16,570 bases of DNA from Spirochaetaceae bacterium (GCA_003141795.1 PLNO01000244.1:1-16570), one strand, 5' to 3'; positions 1-6,830 are shown, counted from the first letter of the stretch. Notes: a model not told the origin generated them from the sequence alone. Numbers and translations: made by a program.

Positions 1-32
1 GCAAACTGGTCCACCATGGTGGACCAGTTTGC
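1..32. repeat. Perfect 32-bp palindrome at the left contig end
   Basis: Bases 1-16 are the exact reverse complement of bases 17-32, with no loop, centred on CCATGG. Bases 17-32 fit the coding frame of the gene that follows, so bases 1-16 read as that gene's own start copied back in reverse. A similar fold closes the right end of the window. The simplest reading is a fold-back made during amplification, sequencing or assembly, and not a biological repeat. Confidence 0.9.
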
Positions 33-501
33 GACTGAGCCGGTCCTGGGAGTGGCTGATTTCGCGAAGTACGTGCTGCCATACATCCAGAGGGCATTGG
101 ACGCGCTGGGTGGCAAGGTTGCAATGTCGTACGTGGTCATGACTCCCCAGAAGCTGGAAGAGCTGCTCGTCCACCCGACGCTCGGCAAATCATTGTCCCA
201 GTTCGGCTATTCCAACTACATCTTCCCGACGACGCCGGAGGGCCTGACACTGCCGGAATTCGACCAGCGTATGCTGGAGCTGGCCGGAAGGAACAAGAGG
301 ACGTACATGTACCTTCTTCATGGCAAGTTCATCAGGGACGCGACGAATCAGGAGCTGGAAGACGCAGTCAAGCGCATCTGCCAGATGGCCACCGGCATGA
401 AGGTCAGGTTGGGCATCAACGTTCCAGCTGTCGCACCAGGGACCGACTTGCGGAAGATCGACCTGATTCTCGATTCGGTTGCGAAGTACGGGAGGTACTG
501 A
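16..501 (+). CDS. Uroporphyrinogen-decarboxylase-family methyltransferase, C-terminal part (5' truncated)
   Basis: About 160 residues are present, whereas members of this family are usually 330-400 residues, so the N-terminal half is missing off the left edge. The C-terminal pattern, with a run ending GTDLRKIDLILDSVAKYGRY, resembles the end of URO-D-fold methyltransferases (MtaA/MtbA/MtvB-like), where the closing helix starts after a PGT or PxTP turn. Known members move methyl groups between a substrate or coenzyme M and a corrinoid protein, or decarboxylate uroporphyrinogen. The corrinoid protein gene directly downstream (TGATG overlap at 499-503) favours a substrate:corrinoid methyltransferase. 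The Zn-binding His/Cys residues cannot be judged because that region is mostly absent. The ATG at 16 sits in the middle of the end palindrome and is probably not the real start; the reading frame should be treated as open to the left. The family call is from pattern memory and is moderately sure. Confidence 0.55.
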   Translation: MVDQFATEPVLGVADFAKYVLPYIQRALDALGGKVAMSYVVMTPQKLEELLVHPTLGKSLSQFGYSNYIFPTTPEGLTLPEFDQRMLELAGRNKRTYMYLLHGKFIRDATNQELEDAVKRICQMATGMKVRLGINVPAVAPGTDLRKIDLILDSVAKYGRY

Positions 502-1139
502 TGTCAATGCAGGACGTTTCCGAAGCCATCACCACCGGCAAGCTCTATGATATCGCTGACATCCTGAAAGCGCATCTTGATGCAGGCGCACGACCCCAGG
601 AATGTCTCGAAGCCATGATGGCGGGCCTCGACCAGACGGGGAAGCTGTTTGAATCCGGCAGGTATTTCGTCCCCGAGCTGGTCATGGGCGGAGACACGTT
701 CAAAGCGGGAATGGTGGCGCTTGCGCCGCTCCTGATCTCCACCGATCGGAAGACACTCGGAGTTGTGGTCCTGGGAACGGTTCAAGGCGACGTCCACGAT
801 ATCGGCAAGAACCTCGTCGGGTTCCTGCTGGAAAGCAGCGGTTTCAAGTTGATCGACCTTGGAGTCGATGTCACTCCCGAGCGCTTCGTTCAGGCAGTGA
901 AGGAGCACTCGCCGGATGTTATCGCCATTTCGGCACTGCTGACAACGACCATGCTGGGCATGCGGGATGTCATGGAGGCGTTGAAGAAGGCAGGGCTCCG
1001 AGAAAAGGTGAAAGTGATCATCGGCGGCGCTCCGGTGTCTCAGAGATTCGCCCGGGATATCGAAGCAGATGCCTACGGCGCGACAGCGCCGCAAGGTCTT
1101 GATATCATACGAGCCTGGCTCCCGAAGCGCACGCCCTGA
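501..1139 (+). CDS. Corrinoid (B12-binding) methyltransferase carrier protein, MtaC/MtvC-like
   Basis: This 212-residue protein carries a methyl group on a cobamide between two methyltransferases. Residues 1-85 form the helical cap domain typical of methionine-synthase-type B12 modules, and residues 86-212 form the Rossmann-like B12 domain. The motif GDVHDIG (residues 96-102) supplies His99 as the expected lower axial cobalt ligand; the matching downstream elements ISALL (143-147) and IIGGAP (173-178) are also present. Length fits the stand-alone corrinoid proteins of methanol, methylamine and aryl-methyl-ether systems (about 210-220 residues). The ATG overlaps the upstream stop (TGATG), with GGAGG at 491-495 five bases before it, so the two are translationally coupled. 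The downstream gene begins two bases after this stop. The family is clear; the methyl donor is not. Confidence 0.93.
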   Translation: MSMQDVSEAITTGKLYDIADILKAHLDAGARPQECLEAMMAGLDQTGKLFESGRYFVPELVMGGDTFKAGMVALAPLLISTDRKTLGVVVLGTVQGDVHDIGKNLVGFLLESSGFKLIDLGVDVTPERFVQAVKEHSPDVIAISALLTTTMLGMRDVMEALKKAGLREKVKVIIGGAPVSQRFARDIEADAYGATAPQGLDIIRAWLPKRTP

Positions 1140-1140
1140 A

Positions 1141-2013
1141 ATGGAAACGATCCTGAAGGGCCCCGGGAAGACGGTCATCATCAGTCCCGAGAAGCCGACA
1201 GTGCTCATCGGCGAACGTATCAATCCCACCGGCAAAAAGCGGCTTGCGGAGGCTCTCGCCGGAGGCAAGCTCGAGATCGTTCGCCGGGAGGCCGAAGCGC
1301 AGGTTGCGGCCGGGGCCGATGTACTGGACGTCAACGTCAGCATCCCTGAGGCGGATGAGGTGGTCCTCCTGCCTAGAGTGTTGGGCCTCATCCTTGAAAC
1401 CTGCGACGTACCCCTCTGCATCGATACCGCCAACCATACGGCTCTTCGGGCGGCACTGGAGAAGTACAAGAAAGCTGTGCCCGAAGGCAAGCCTCTCATC
1501 AACTCGGTCAATGGGGACGAGACCTCCCTGAGGAACGTGCTGCCCCTGGTTGTGGAGTTCGGGGCTGCGGTCATCGTCCTGGCGATGGACGGAAAAGGCA
1601 TCCCTCCCACTGCGGAAAAGCGATTGCTGGCAGTCCGAATGGTTGTTGAACGAGCAGAGGCCATGGGTATTTCCCGCGCGGATCTGATAGTCGACTGCCT
1701 GGCCCTGGCGGCAAGCGCCGATTCCCGTGCCGGGCTTGTGACACTTGAAACAATCGAGCTCGTGCGCGAGGAGTTTGGCGTCAACATGACGTTCGGATGC
1801 AGCAACATCTCCTTCGGTCTGCCCGAGCGGGGTGTCGTCAACCAGGCGTTCCTGGCGCTTTCTCTCTCCAAGGGCGTGAACTGCCCCATTGTGGACGCGG
1901 CGAAAGTCCGTCCTCTTATACTCGCAACCGATCTCCTTCTGGGGCGCGACAACTACGCAAGGAGGTATGTCGGAGCATACAGGCAAAGGGCGGGGACGCC
2001 GCGAGTGCCGTGA
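1141..2013 (+). CDS. Methyltetrahydrofolate:corrinoid-type methyltransferase (DHPS/pterin-binding family)
   Basis: This 290-residue TIM-barrel protein belongs to the pterin-binding family that includes AcsE and the folate domain of MetH. Visible family elements are GERINPT (24-30), the DVN element (63-65), CIDTAN (93-98), INSVNG (120-125), and CSNISFGLPER (220-230), all at the expected spacing. In known three-component systems this enzyme transfers the methyl group from the methylated corrinoid protein to tetrahydrofolate, feeding the C1 pathway; the reverse direction is possible. It lies one base after the corrinoid protein stop and completes a methyltransferase / corrinoid / MeTr operon such as those for O-demethylation or glycine betaine use. 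No Shine-Dalgarno is visible before ATG 1141, so translation probably depends on reinitiation. An in-frame extension upstream to 1069 is open but lies inside the previous gene and does not match the family. Confidence 0.9.
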   Translation: METILKGPGKTVIISPEKPTVLIGERINPTGKKRLAEALAGGKLEIVRREAEAQVAAGADVLDVNVSIPEADEVVLLPRVLGLILETCDVPLCIDTANHTALRAALEKYKKAVPEGKPLINSVNGDETSLRNVLPLVVEFGAAVIVLAMDGKGIPPTAEKRLLAVRMVVERAEAMGISRADLIVDCLALAASADSRAGLVTLETIELVREEFGVNMTFGCSNISFGLPERGVVNQAFLALSLSKGVNCPIVDAAKVRPLILATDLLLGRDNYARRYVGAYRQRAGTPRVP

Positions 2014-2044
2014 TCTGGATGCGCGCTCGGTATCAAGGGAATTT

Positions 2045-2084
2045 TGCCCCAGGGATGACTCGAACATCTGACCTACGGTTTGGG
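2045..2084 (-). pseudogene. 3' half of a tRNA gene, possible integration (att) remnant
   Basis: Read on the minus strand this stretch has, in order, the end of an anticodon-arm-like segment, a five-base variable loop AGGTC, a T-arm GATG-TTCGAGT-CATC whose loop fits TTCRANY, and an acceptor-like CTGGGGC followed by A; CCA is not encoded. The outermost T-stem pair is an A/C mismatch. No matching 5' half follows: no GCCCCAG strand and no D-arm lie within the next 80 bases of the minus strand, and similarity fades at the anticodon arm. A 3' tRNA fragment is the usual scar left by integrases that recombine in the anticodon or T region. The resemblance is seen directly; the att interpretation is inference. 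Confidence 0.45.
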
Positions 2085-2369
2085 AAGGCGAACGTCAATT
2101 CACCGCAGCAGCGCTGTTCGTATCTTACTGTGTCTATTGCTATGACGGATATTCACTTGCGTCAATCGGAATCGTGTGCAGCATTTCTCTGCAGATCAGG
2201 AGAGATCAATGGATATCCGGTCGGAGGCTACTTCTCCTACATTTTCCATCCTACACTGTAACGATGGAACGCGAGGGTACGGTCTTGAAATCGACGCTGT
2301 TGCGAAGCGGAACCCATGGACGAGGATGACTTGAAGAGCGCCCAAACCGCACTCTCTCGATACTGGTCG
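2085..2369. other. Gene-free stretch between the tRNA-like fragment and the NusG-II gene
   Basis: No convincing coding frame, RNA gene or strong hairpin is visible. Frames that cross it have no recognisable protein and read through the tRNA-like fragment as TRTSDLRFG, a typical sign of mistranslated tRNA sequence. It lies downstream of both flanking genes (the + strand methyltransferase and the minus-strand NusG-II gene), so no promoter is expected, yet no clear terminator is visible either. It may be decayed sequence at an insertion boundary. Confidence 0.5.
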
Positions 2370-2795
2370 CTAGTAGGACAACTCGTCGACGGTCTGATCC
2401 TCTTTTCCACTGACCCTGATGAAAATCTTGTTCGGCAGGCACGCAATCCACTGCCCCGGCTTTGAAATCTTCCCTTGTTGAATGCAGATCTTGTTCGGGC
2501 AGGGCGACGTCACCACCCAGGCTTTCCCATCGTTGATCGAAATCAGTTCTTCACCAAGTGGACCTGATACCGTGACTTGTCGGTTCACTCTCAGCGGATA
2601 GATCCAGCGTTGACCCGACGCTTCAATGATGACGTTCGGATTCTTCTGTCCACCCGTGTAGGCATGGACCGAGAAGACTCCAACAGCACCGAGCGCGACA
2701 ATGATGGCCACCATGTCCAGCGGGCGGAGGCGTCGAAAGAGACGGCCTTTCCCGCCACGTTCCTTGGTCGCAGGTGCCTGCGCTTTGGCGCTCAT
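2370..2795 (-). CDS. Membrane-anchored NusG domain II protein
   Basis: This 141-residue protein has a short basic cytoplasmic start (RLFRRLRPL, 18-26), one membrane segment (about 28-47) and an extracytoplasmic NusG-II domain (about 55-128). The domain signature is clear: VTVSGPLGEELISI (74-87), then SPCPNKICIQQG (97-108) and IACLPNK (117-123), with cysteines 99, 104 and 119 at the family positions. The function of stand-alone NusG-II proteins is unknown; they often occur beside redox or metal genes. The frame is open upstream to 2930, but the ATG at 2795 is preferred because AAGGA lies just before it on the minus strand and it removes a non-conserved leader. The gene faces away from the YHS gene. 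The family is clear, the role is not. Confidence 0.82.
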   Translation of the reverse strand: MSAKAQAPATKERGGKGRLFRRLRPLDMVAIIVALGAVGVFSVHAYTGGQKNPNVIIEASGQRWIYPLRVNRQVTVSGPLGEELISINDGKAWVVTSPCPNKICIQQGKISKPGQWIACLPNKIFIRVSGKEDQTVDELSY

Positions 2796-3029
2796 ATGTT
2801 TCCTTGTCTGAAGTACGTCCGCATCTCCTCCCTCGGATGCATTCATCCTCGCACTGTATCGATCCCATGGAATATAGGCAGAAATGCCTGCCTCCATATC
2901 CGCGCAATGGCGCTGATCTCCACAGCACATCGGAACGTACCCTATAGATGGTAGAAAAGAACAGGTTGCCCTGTCGTAAGGACGCGCAACCGAGGCGGCA
3001 TTGCCCGTTGCGGCACAAGGAGGTTACGA
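2796..3029. promoter_or_regulatory. Divergent intergenic region between NusG-II and YHS genes
   Basis: Both flanking genes start from this 234-bp gap, so promoters for each must lie here. On the minus strand a TATATT box (about 2870-2875) is preceded by a six-base inverted repeat, AGGCAG (2876-2881) and CTGCCT (2888-2893), which could be an operator overlapping the NusG-II promoter. No matching -35 box is clear. A second, weaker inverted repeat, GGTTGC (2964-2969) and GCAACC (2986-2991), lies upstream of the YHS ribosome binding site. None of these is a recognised metal-regulator box. Confidence 0.3.
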
Positions 3030-3206
3030 ATGGCGTCAGGTTTAAGTACTGTACGAGATCCCGTCTGTGGCATGTCGGTGGATCCCGACAAAGCGGGAGC
3101 GACAAGGAATCACGAAGAGGTCACATTTTACTTCTGCTCGCAAGGCTGCGCGAAGCAGTTCGACAAGGACCCCCACAAGTACGCGCATCAGGGTGACAAG
3201 GAGTAG
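3030..3206 (+). CDS. Small YHS-domain protein (58 aa)
   Basis: The short protein is almost entirely one YHS domain. It contains DPVCGMSVDPDKA (10-22), then FYFCSQGCAKQF (33-44) and DPHKYA (47-52), which is the YHS/TRASH-like pattern with cysteines 13, 36 and 40 as likely metal ligands. YHS domains occur in copper ATPases, metal-dependent monooxygenases and stand-alone proteins of metal-resistance clusters. The start is firm: AAGGAGG at 3017-3023 lies six bases before ATG 3030. No signal peptide is visible, so it probably acts in the cytoplasm as a metal-binding accessory, for example handing Cu+ to an exporter (inference). It is 93 bases ahead of the secreted Met/Gly-rich protein and may share its transcript. 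Confidence 0.9.
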   Translation: MASGLSTVRDPVCGMSVDPDKAGATRNHEEVTFYFCSQGCAKQFDKDPHKYAHQGDKE

Positions 3207-3252
3207 AAGCACTAACGGCCGAATAGTCGCCCGCGGCGAAGTGACGGGCCAG

Positions 3253-3275
3253 CATACCCTCGCGGGACGGGTGTG
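3253..3275. promoter_or_regulatory. Possible operator dyad upstream of the Met/Gly-rich protein
   Basis: CATACCC (3253-3259) and GGGTGTG (3269-3275) form an inverted repeat with one mismatch around a nine-base spacer. The ATACCC/GGGT halves loosely recall CsoR-type operators. It lies 25 bases before the GTG start. No clear -10/-35 pair is visible beside it and no CsoR-like gene is in the window, so this is only a candidate. Confidence 0.2.
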
Positions 3276-3299
3276 CACTGCAAGATATTGGAGGACGAT

Positions 3300-3995
3300 G
3301 TGAAGAAGCTGTTTTTTGTTCTTATTGCGGTCGCCGCCCTGGGAGCGGTAACGACCGTTTCGGCACAGGCCACGGGCGGCGGAATGATGGGCGGCGGCGC
3401 CGGCACCGGATCATACGGCGGAATGATGGGCGGAGGTATGATGGGGAATTGGGACTACATCCCACCCGGTTCGGGAAAACCCTTGACCCTCAGCGAAGCC
3501 ACGGACCAGGCGGGGAAGTATCTGCAGGCATGGGGGAACGATTCCCTTATGTTGAGCGAGATCATGGAATTCTCGAATCACTTCTATGTCGAAGTATCCG
3601 AGAAGGGCACTGACAGGAAGGCTTTCGAGCTGCTTCTCAACAAGTACACCGGCGCCGTCTCTCCCGAACCGGGACCGAACATGATGTGGAATCTGAAGTA
3701 CGGCCCGATGGTCGGTGGGATGATGGGAGGCCTGTACCAGTCCGATCGTGGCGACAAGATGCCCATTACGCCTGCGAAAGCGCATGAACTGGCTCAGAAA
3801 GCGCTCGACTCGATCGGCACAGGGCTGAAGGTTGAGGACGGCGCCGACCAGTTCTACGGGTACTATACCCTCCACACGCTCAAAGATGGAAAAACATTCG
3901 GAATGCTGGGCGTAAATGGTTTCACCGGACAGGTCTGGCTCCATTCGTGGCACGGCAAGTTTGTTGACGCAAAAGAGTTCGAAGCGATGAAATGA
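3300..3995 (+). CDS. Secreted Met/Gly-rich protein with two PepSY-like halves
   Basis: This 231-residue protein starts at GTG 3300, five bases after GGAGG (3290-3294). That start places a classical signal peptide at residues 1-24 (KK, hydrophobic core, then SAQA). The mature N-terminus is a Met/Gly-rich segment (about 26-50) with repeated GGGMM/GGMM units, and a second GPMVGGMMGG stretch is at 135-144. Clustered Met is typical of extracytoplasmic Cu(I)/Ag(I) binding. Two PepSY-like units follow: about 62-125 (LTLSEATDQAGKYL to NKYTGAVSP) and about 155-222 (ITPAKAHELAQKAL to GFTGQVWLHSWHG). Each runs helix, strands, then a closing TG turn, suggesting an internal duplication. The role is unproven; metal binding in the envelope is the likely one given the copA and cupredoxin genes nearby. 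A hairpin terminator follows. Confidence 0.8.
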   Translation: MKKLFFVLIAVAALGAVTTVSAQATGGGMMGGGAGTGSYGGMMGGGMMGNWDYIPPGSGKPLTLSEATDQAGKYLQAWGNDSLMLSEIMEFSNHFYVEVSEKGTDRKAFELLLNKYTGAVSPEPGPNMMWNLKYGPMVGGMMGGLYQSDRGDKMPITPAKAHELAQKALDSIGTGLKVEDGADQFYGYYTLHTLKDGKTFGMLGVNGFTGQVWLHSWHGKFVDAKEFEAMK

Positions 3996-4001
3996 TTGTG
4001 C

Positions 4002-4043
4002 GCATCCGGGCGTGTGCCCCCCCACACGCCTGTGATGCCTTTT
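4002..4043 (+). terminator. Intrinsic terminator after the Met/Gly-rich gene
   Basis: An eight-base perfect stem, GGCGTGTG (4009-4016) with CACACGCC (4023-4030), closes a loop of six C. An outer GCAT/ATGC pair (4002-4005 and 4035-4038) extends it past a small internal loop, and TTTT (4040-4043) follows. It begins seven bases after the stop codon. Confidence 0.6.
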
Positions 4044-4346
4044 GAGGGCCTGCTGAGTCGACCACGGCCTACCATAACTGATTCGCGGAAATCAAAAAAA
4101 CCCAATACGCTCGAAGTTTGGTGTCGTGCCACAGAACAGAAACCTGTCGACGAATCTTTACTACACACTCGGTTCTTCTGAAAGCGGCTTAGAAAGGGCA
4201 AGGTCTCTGCGATACTGCCCGAGATCGATGCGTCGGACGCATTCGAGAGGTCGCAGTGACGTCACCGTGGCCTCAGGGCACCGCTTTGAAGGGTGATTCC
4301 GTTTCGCAAAATCAATGACGTCGAGGAAGCATCCGATGAAGATCAC
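4044..4346. other. Gene-free stretch with nested palindromes
   Basis: No gene is recognised here. The stretch holds a nested hairpin: an outer stem CTGCGA (4207-4212) with TCGCAG (4251-4256) encloses a 15-base odd palindrome, ATGCGTC-G-GACGCAT (4228-4242). A perfect 10-base palindrome GTGACGTCAC (4256-4265) follows directly. These could be protein-binding sites, a small structured RNA or a transposon scar; no family is recognised. The stretch lies between the 3' ends of two convergent genes, so a promoter for either is not expected. Confidence 0.4.
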
Positions 4347-4395
4347 CGTCAGATAGGGCGGGGGAGACCTGGTGTCTCCCCCGCCCTATCTGACG
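4347..4395. terminator. Bidirectional terminator-like hairpin between convergent operons
   Basis: A perfect 22-bp stem (4347-4368 with 4374-4395) closes a five-base loop CTGGT; the stem core is AGATAGGGCGGGGGAGAC. It lies 36 bases past the stop of the minus-strand operon and between two convergent units, the expected place for a two-way terminator. No T-tract follows on either strand, so it may act as a strong pause, a Rho-independent stop without U-tract, or a 3'-end RNA stabiliser. A smaller hairpin GGGGC/GCCCC (4397-4412) follows. Confidence 0.65.
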
Positions 4396-4430
4396 CGGGG
4401 CAATTGCGCCCCGGCAAACTTCGGTGGTTG

Positions 4431-6830
4431 CTATGCCCTGCGCGCTTTCAAACCCTTCGGCGCTGGGCTGGCGGGCATTCGATAGAGCAGGAACGCAACC
4501 AGAATGTACAACGCCGCGCCCAGATACAGCGCCCATGAGAAGCCCACAAGAATGCCAACGATTATCGAAAGGGCGGAGCCGAGAACGGAGGCGATTCCGT
4601 TGACGCCCCACAAGACAGACACATGATCGCTCAGCCCATATTCAGCCGTCAGCCGCATCCCCAGAGGAAAGGGGAAACCCATCAGGATGCCCAGTGGAAT
4701 GAGAACCGCCATCGAGGTCAGGCGAGGAGAAAGTCCCATCTGGTACAAGGGCGCGAAGAAGACGGACAGCGCCACGACGGCCAGGGCGATTGCCATGGAC
4801 AGGAGTGCTACGGTCCGGGCCGCCTTTCTCCGAACGATCGAGCTCAGGATGCTTCCCAATCCGCCGCCCAGGAGGAGGGCGAACAGGAGGACCGTCAGAG
4901 CCCTTTGGGGCTGGTCGATGAAGAGCATGAGCTTCTGGAAGAGCGAGATCTCGATGAGCATATACGCGATACCCAGTGCGGCAAAGAGCAGCAGGAAGCG
5001 CTTGAGGACCGGCTTTTCCCGAAGCGCACCGGTGAAGGTGGCTGGATTGGTGTTGGGCCTCTTGCGCAGGAGCGCAAGTCCAAGCAGCCAGACCAGGGCA
5101 ACGACAATAATGAATGAGAAGACTCCGAAGGGACTGGGGAGCCCTCGCTCGAACTTATAGAAGAACGGTCGATCGTCGACCACCGGGCCGATATCCATCG
5201 ATGCCGAAGCAGCAAGCCTCGCGAGGCTCAGCTTTCCCTCCGCTACGCTGACGAGGAACTGGTCGAACATTCGCAGGGGAGCGTTTACGCCAATGCGCGC
5301 GCTGGGTGGAATTTCGATCTGTCTCTGATAGGGCACATAGAACGCCCCCTTGTCGAAGCCCATGCTGTGCATCTGCTGGTGTATCGCGTTCGCTTCTTCC
5401 GGGGAGAGCGGCTGCTTCTGGATGACGACGGCGGGCATCATGTCAGCGGCAACCGTGTAGATCCTCTTCATGGAATCCTGCTCGGAGATCCCCTGCTTCT
5501 CGAGTGCCCCGGCGGCCAACGATATCAGTTTGTATATTTCCGCGTTCTCGTGCGCGACGATTATGATCCTCCCGTTGCGAGAAAGGTGATTGAGGTAGTC
5601 GGAAAACGCCTCGACCGTGAAGAGGTAGTTCTCCGTGAGCGCATAACCTTCGACGCTTCGGGAGCTCTTCGTTATCGGGATCGCAAGCATGATGAGATCA
5701 TAGGCAGAGCTTGCGTTACGAACGAAGTTCCTCCCTTCAGCGACGACGGTTGTCACCCGCGGATTGCCGGGTGAATAGAGTCCGCCGTTCCACTCCTTGT
5801 AGTCCTTGACGATCTTGACGACGTCGGGATTCACTTCGACCGCGGTGATCTGCCTGACGCCGCCAAGGAGTGCCACCACCACATCCCGTCCGCCGCCAGG
5901 GCCGATGATCAGCGCGTTCTTTTTGTCGTCGTCCTTGAGGGAAAGGAATGGGAAGAACTCTCCGTAGTGGAGAGTCAGGTGGGCCATTTCCTGCGGATCC
6001 TTCATGATCGCTTCCGCCTTGTACATGGCGGAGCCCGCGGCCCCGTCGACGAAGAGGGTCATCTCATTGGGAAAGAGATCGCTCTTCACGACGTCCGTCC
6101 GTCCGAAGGAGCTCCACCTGCTCTCGACGATCTTCGCCTTGAACTCTGGATTGGACAGCATCTGGTACATTTCCTTGTTCGGATCGTTGGTGACGGGAAC
6201 GGAGATCTGGAGCCGCATGCCGGTGAGCACTCCAAAAAGAGCGGCCAAGGAGAACAAGGCGGCTGCCGCAAATATCCGAAGCTTCGCGCGCGACAGCCCC
6301 AGGAGAAGCGCGCCAACGGCTGCCGTGACTGCCGCGAACAGAACCGCATTCACGCCGCCAAAAGCGTCGAGAAGCGGCACAACGGTCAGTGCTCCAAGCG
6401 CCGCGCCGATCAGATCCGCGCCGTAGAGAAAAGGACTTCGAGCGGGGAACTCCTGGAATATCCAGGATACGGTGAAGCCCGCCGCGCCAAAGGGAAGGAT
6501 CGCCAGGATGAGGTACAGCCAGAAGGCGCCCCCTAGGAAGGGAACGAGCTTGATGATCGCCAGTAAGGACACGGCGACGAGAAGGGCGAACAGGATCGCA
6601 CTTGTGACGGCGGGTGAGGCGGACATTGCGTTGCGCCACTTCCTCAGGGCAATCGCCCCGATACCGAGTCCGAGGAGTGCCCCCGACACAATGGCGAACA
6701 CGAAGTGGTAGCTCAGCATGACCGAGAACACCCGTGTCAGGGATACCTCGAAGCTGAGGACAGAGTAGCTGATGAGCAGCAGGGATGACGCGGCCAACCA
6801 GAATCGCGTCCTGTTGTATTGAGTCTCCAT
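4431..6830 (-). CDS. Membrane protein with spermidine-synthase-like SAM-binding core
   Basis: This 799-residue protein has about six membrane segments at the N-terminus (about 10-205), a soluble Rossmann methyltransferase-like domain (about 230-500), and about seven more segments (about 568-785). The core has the dcSAM/SAM motif IIGPGGGRD (308-316) and the acidic VEVNP (331-335) after strand 2, as in spermidine synthases fused to transporter-like membrane domains. The usual catalytic segment, where aminopropyltransferases have an Asp (pattern YDvI..D..DP), reads YDLIMLAIPIT (377-387) with no acid there, followed by YALTENYLFTVEAF (396-409). A classical aminopropyl transfer is therefore doubtful. 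It is the third gene of the copA operon, 22 bases after the cupredoxin gene, with AAGGAG nine bases before ATG 6830. The substrate is unknown; making or moving a metal-binding or envelope small molecule is possible but speculative. Confidence 0.8.
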   Translation of the reverse strand: METQYNRTRFWLAASSLLLISYSVLSFEVSLTRVFSVMLSYHFVFAIVSGALLGLGIGAIALRKWRNAMSASPAVTSAILFALLVAVSLLAIIKLVPFLGGAFWLYLILAILPFGAAGFTVSWIFQEFPARSPFLYGADLIGAALGALTVVPLLDAFGGVNAVLFAAVTAAVGALLLGLSRAKLRIFAAAALFSLAALFGVLTGMRLQISVPVTNDPNKEMYQMLSNPEFKAKIVESRWSSFGRTDVVKSDLFPNEMTLFVDGAAGSAMYKAEAIMKDPQEMAHLTLHYGEFFPFLSLKDDDKKNALIIGPGGGRDVVVALLGGVRQITAVEVNPDVVKIVKDYKEWNGGLYSPGNPRVTTVVAEGRNFVRNASSAYDLIMLAIPITKSSRSVEGYALTENYLFTVEAFSDYLNHLSRNGRIIIVAHENAEIYKLISLAAGALEKQGISEQDSMKRIYTVAADMMPAVVIQKQPLSPEEANAIHQQMHSMGFDKGAFYVPYQRQIEIPPSARIGVNAPLRMFDQFLVSVAEGKLSLARLAASASMDIGPVVDDRPFFYKFERGLPSPFGVFSFIIVVALVWLLGLALLRKRPNTNPATFTGALREKPVLKRFLLLFAALGIAYMLIEISLFQKLMLFIDQPQRALTVLLFALLLGGGLGSILSSIVRRKAARTVALLSMAIALAVVALSVFFAPLYQMGLSPRLTSMAVLIPLGILMGFPFPLGMRLTAEYGLSDHVSVLWGVNGIASVLGSALSIIVGILVGFSWALYLGAALYILVAFLLYRMPASPAPKGLKARRA

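Noticed and set aside
504..1952. A 482-codon open frame on the minus strand.
   Set aside because: It is antisense to the corrinoid and folate methyltransferase genes, is rich in Arg/Ser as expected for a high-G+C shadow frame, and shows no domain.
4207..4256. A riboswitch (cobalamin or similar) in the gap between convergent genes.
   Set aside because: No known riboswitch core was recognised on either strand, and both neighbouring genes end here instead of starting.
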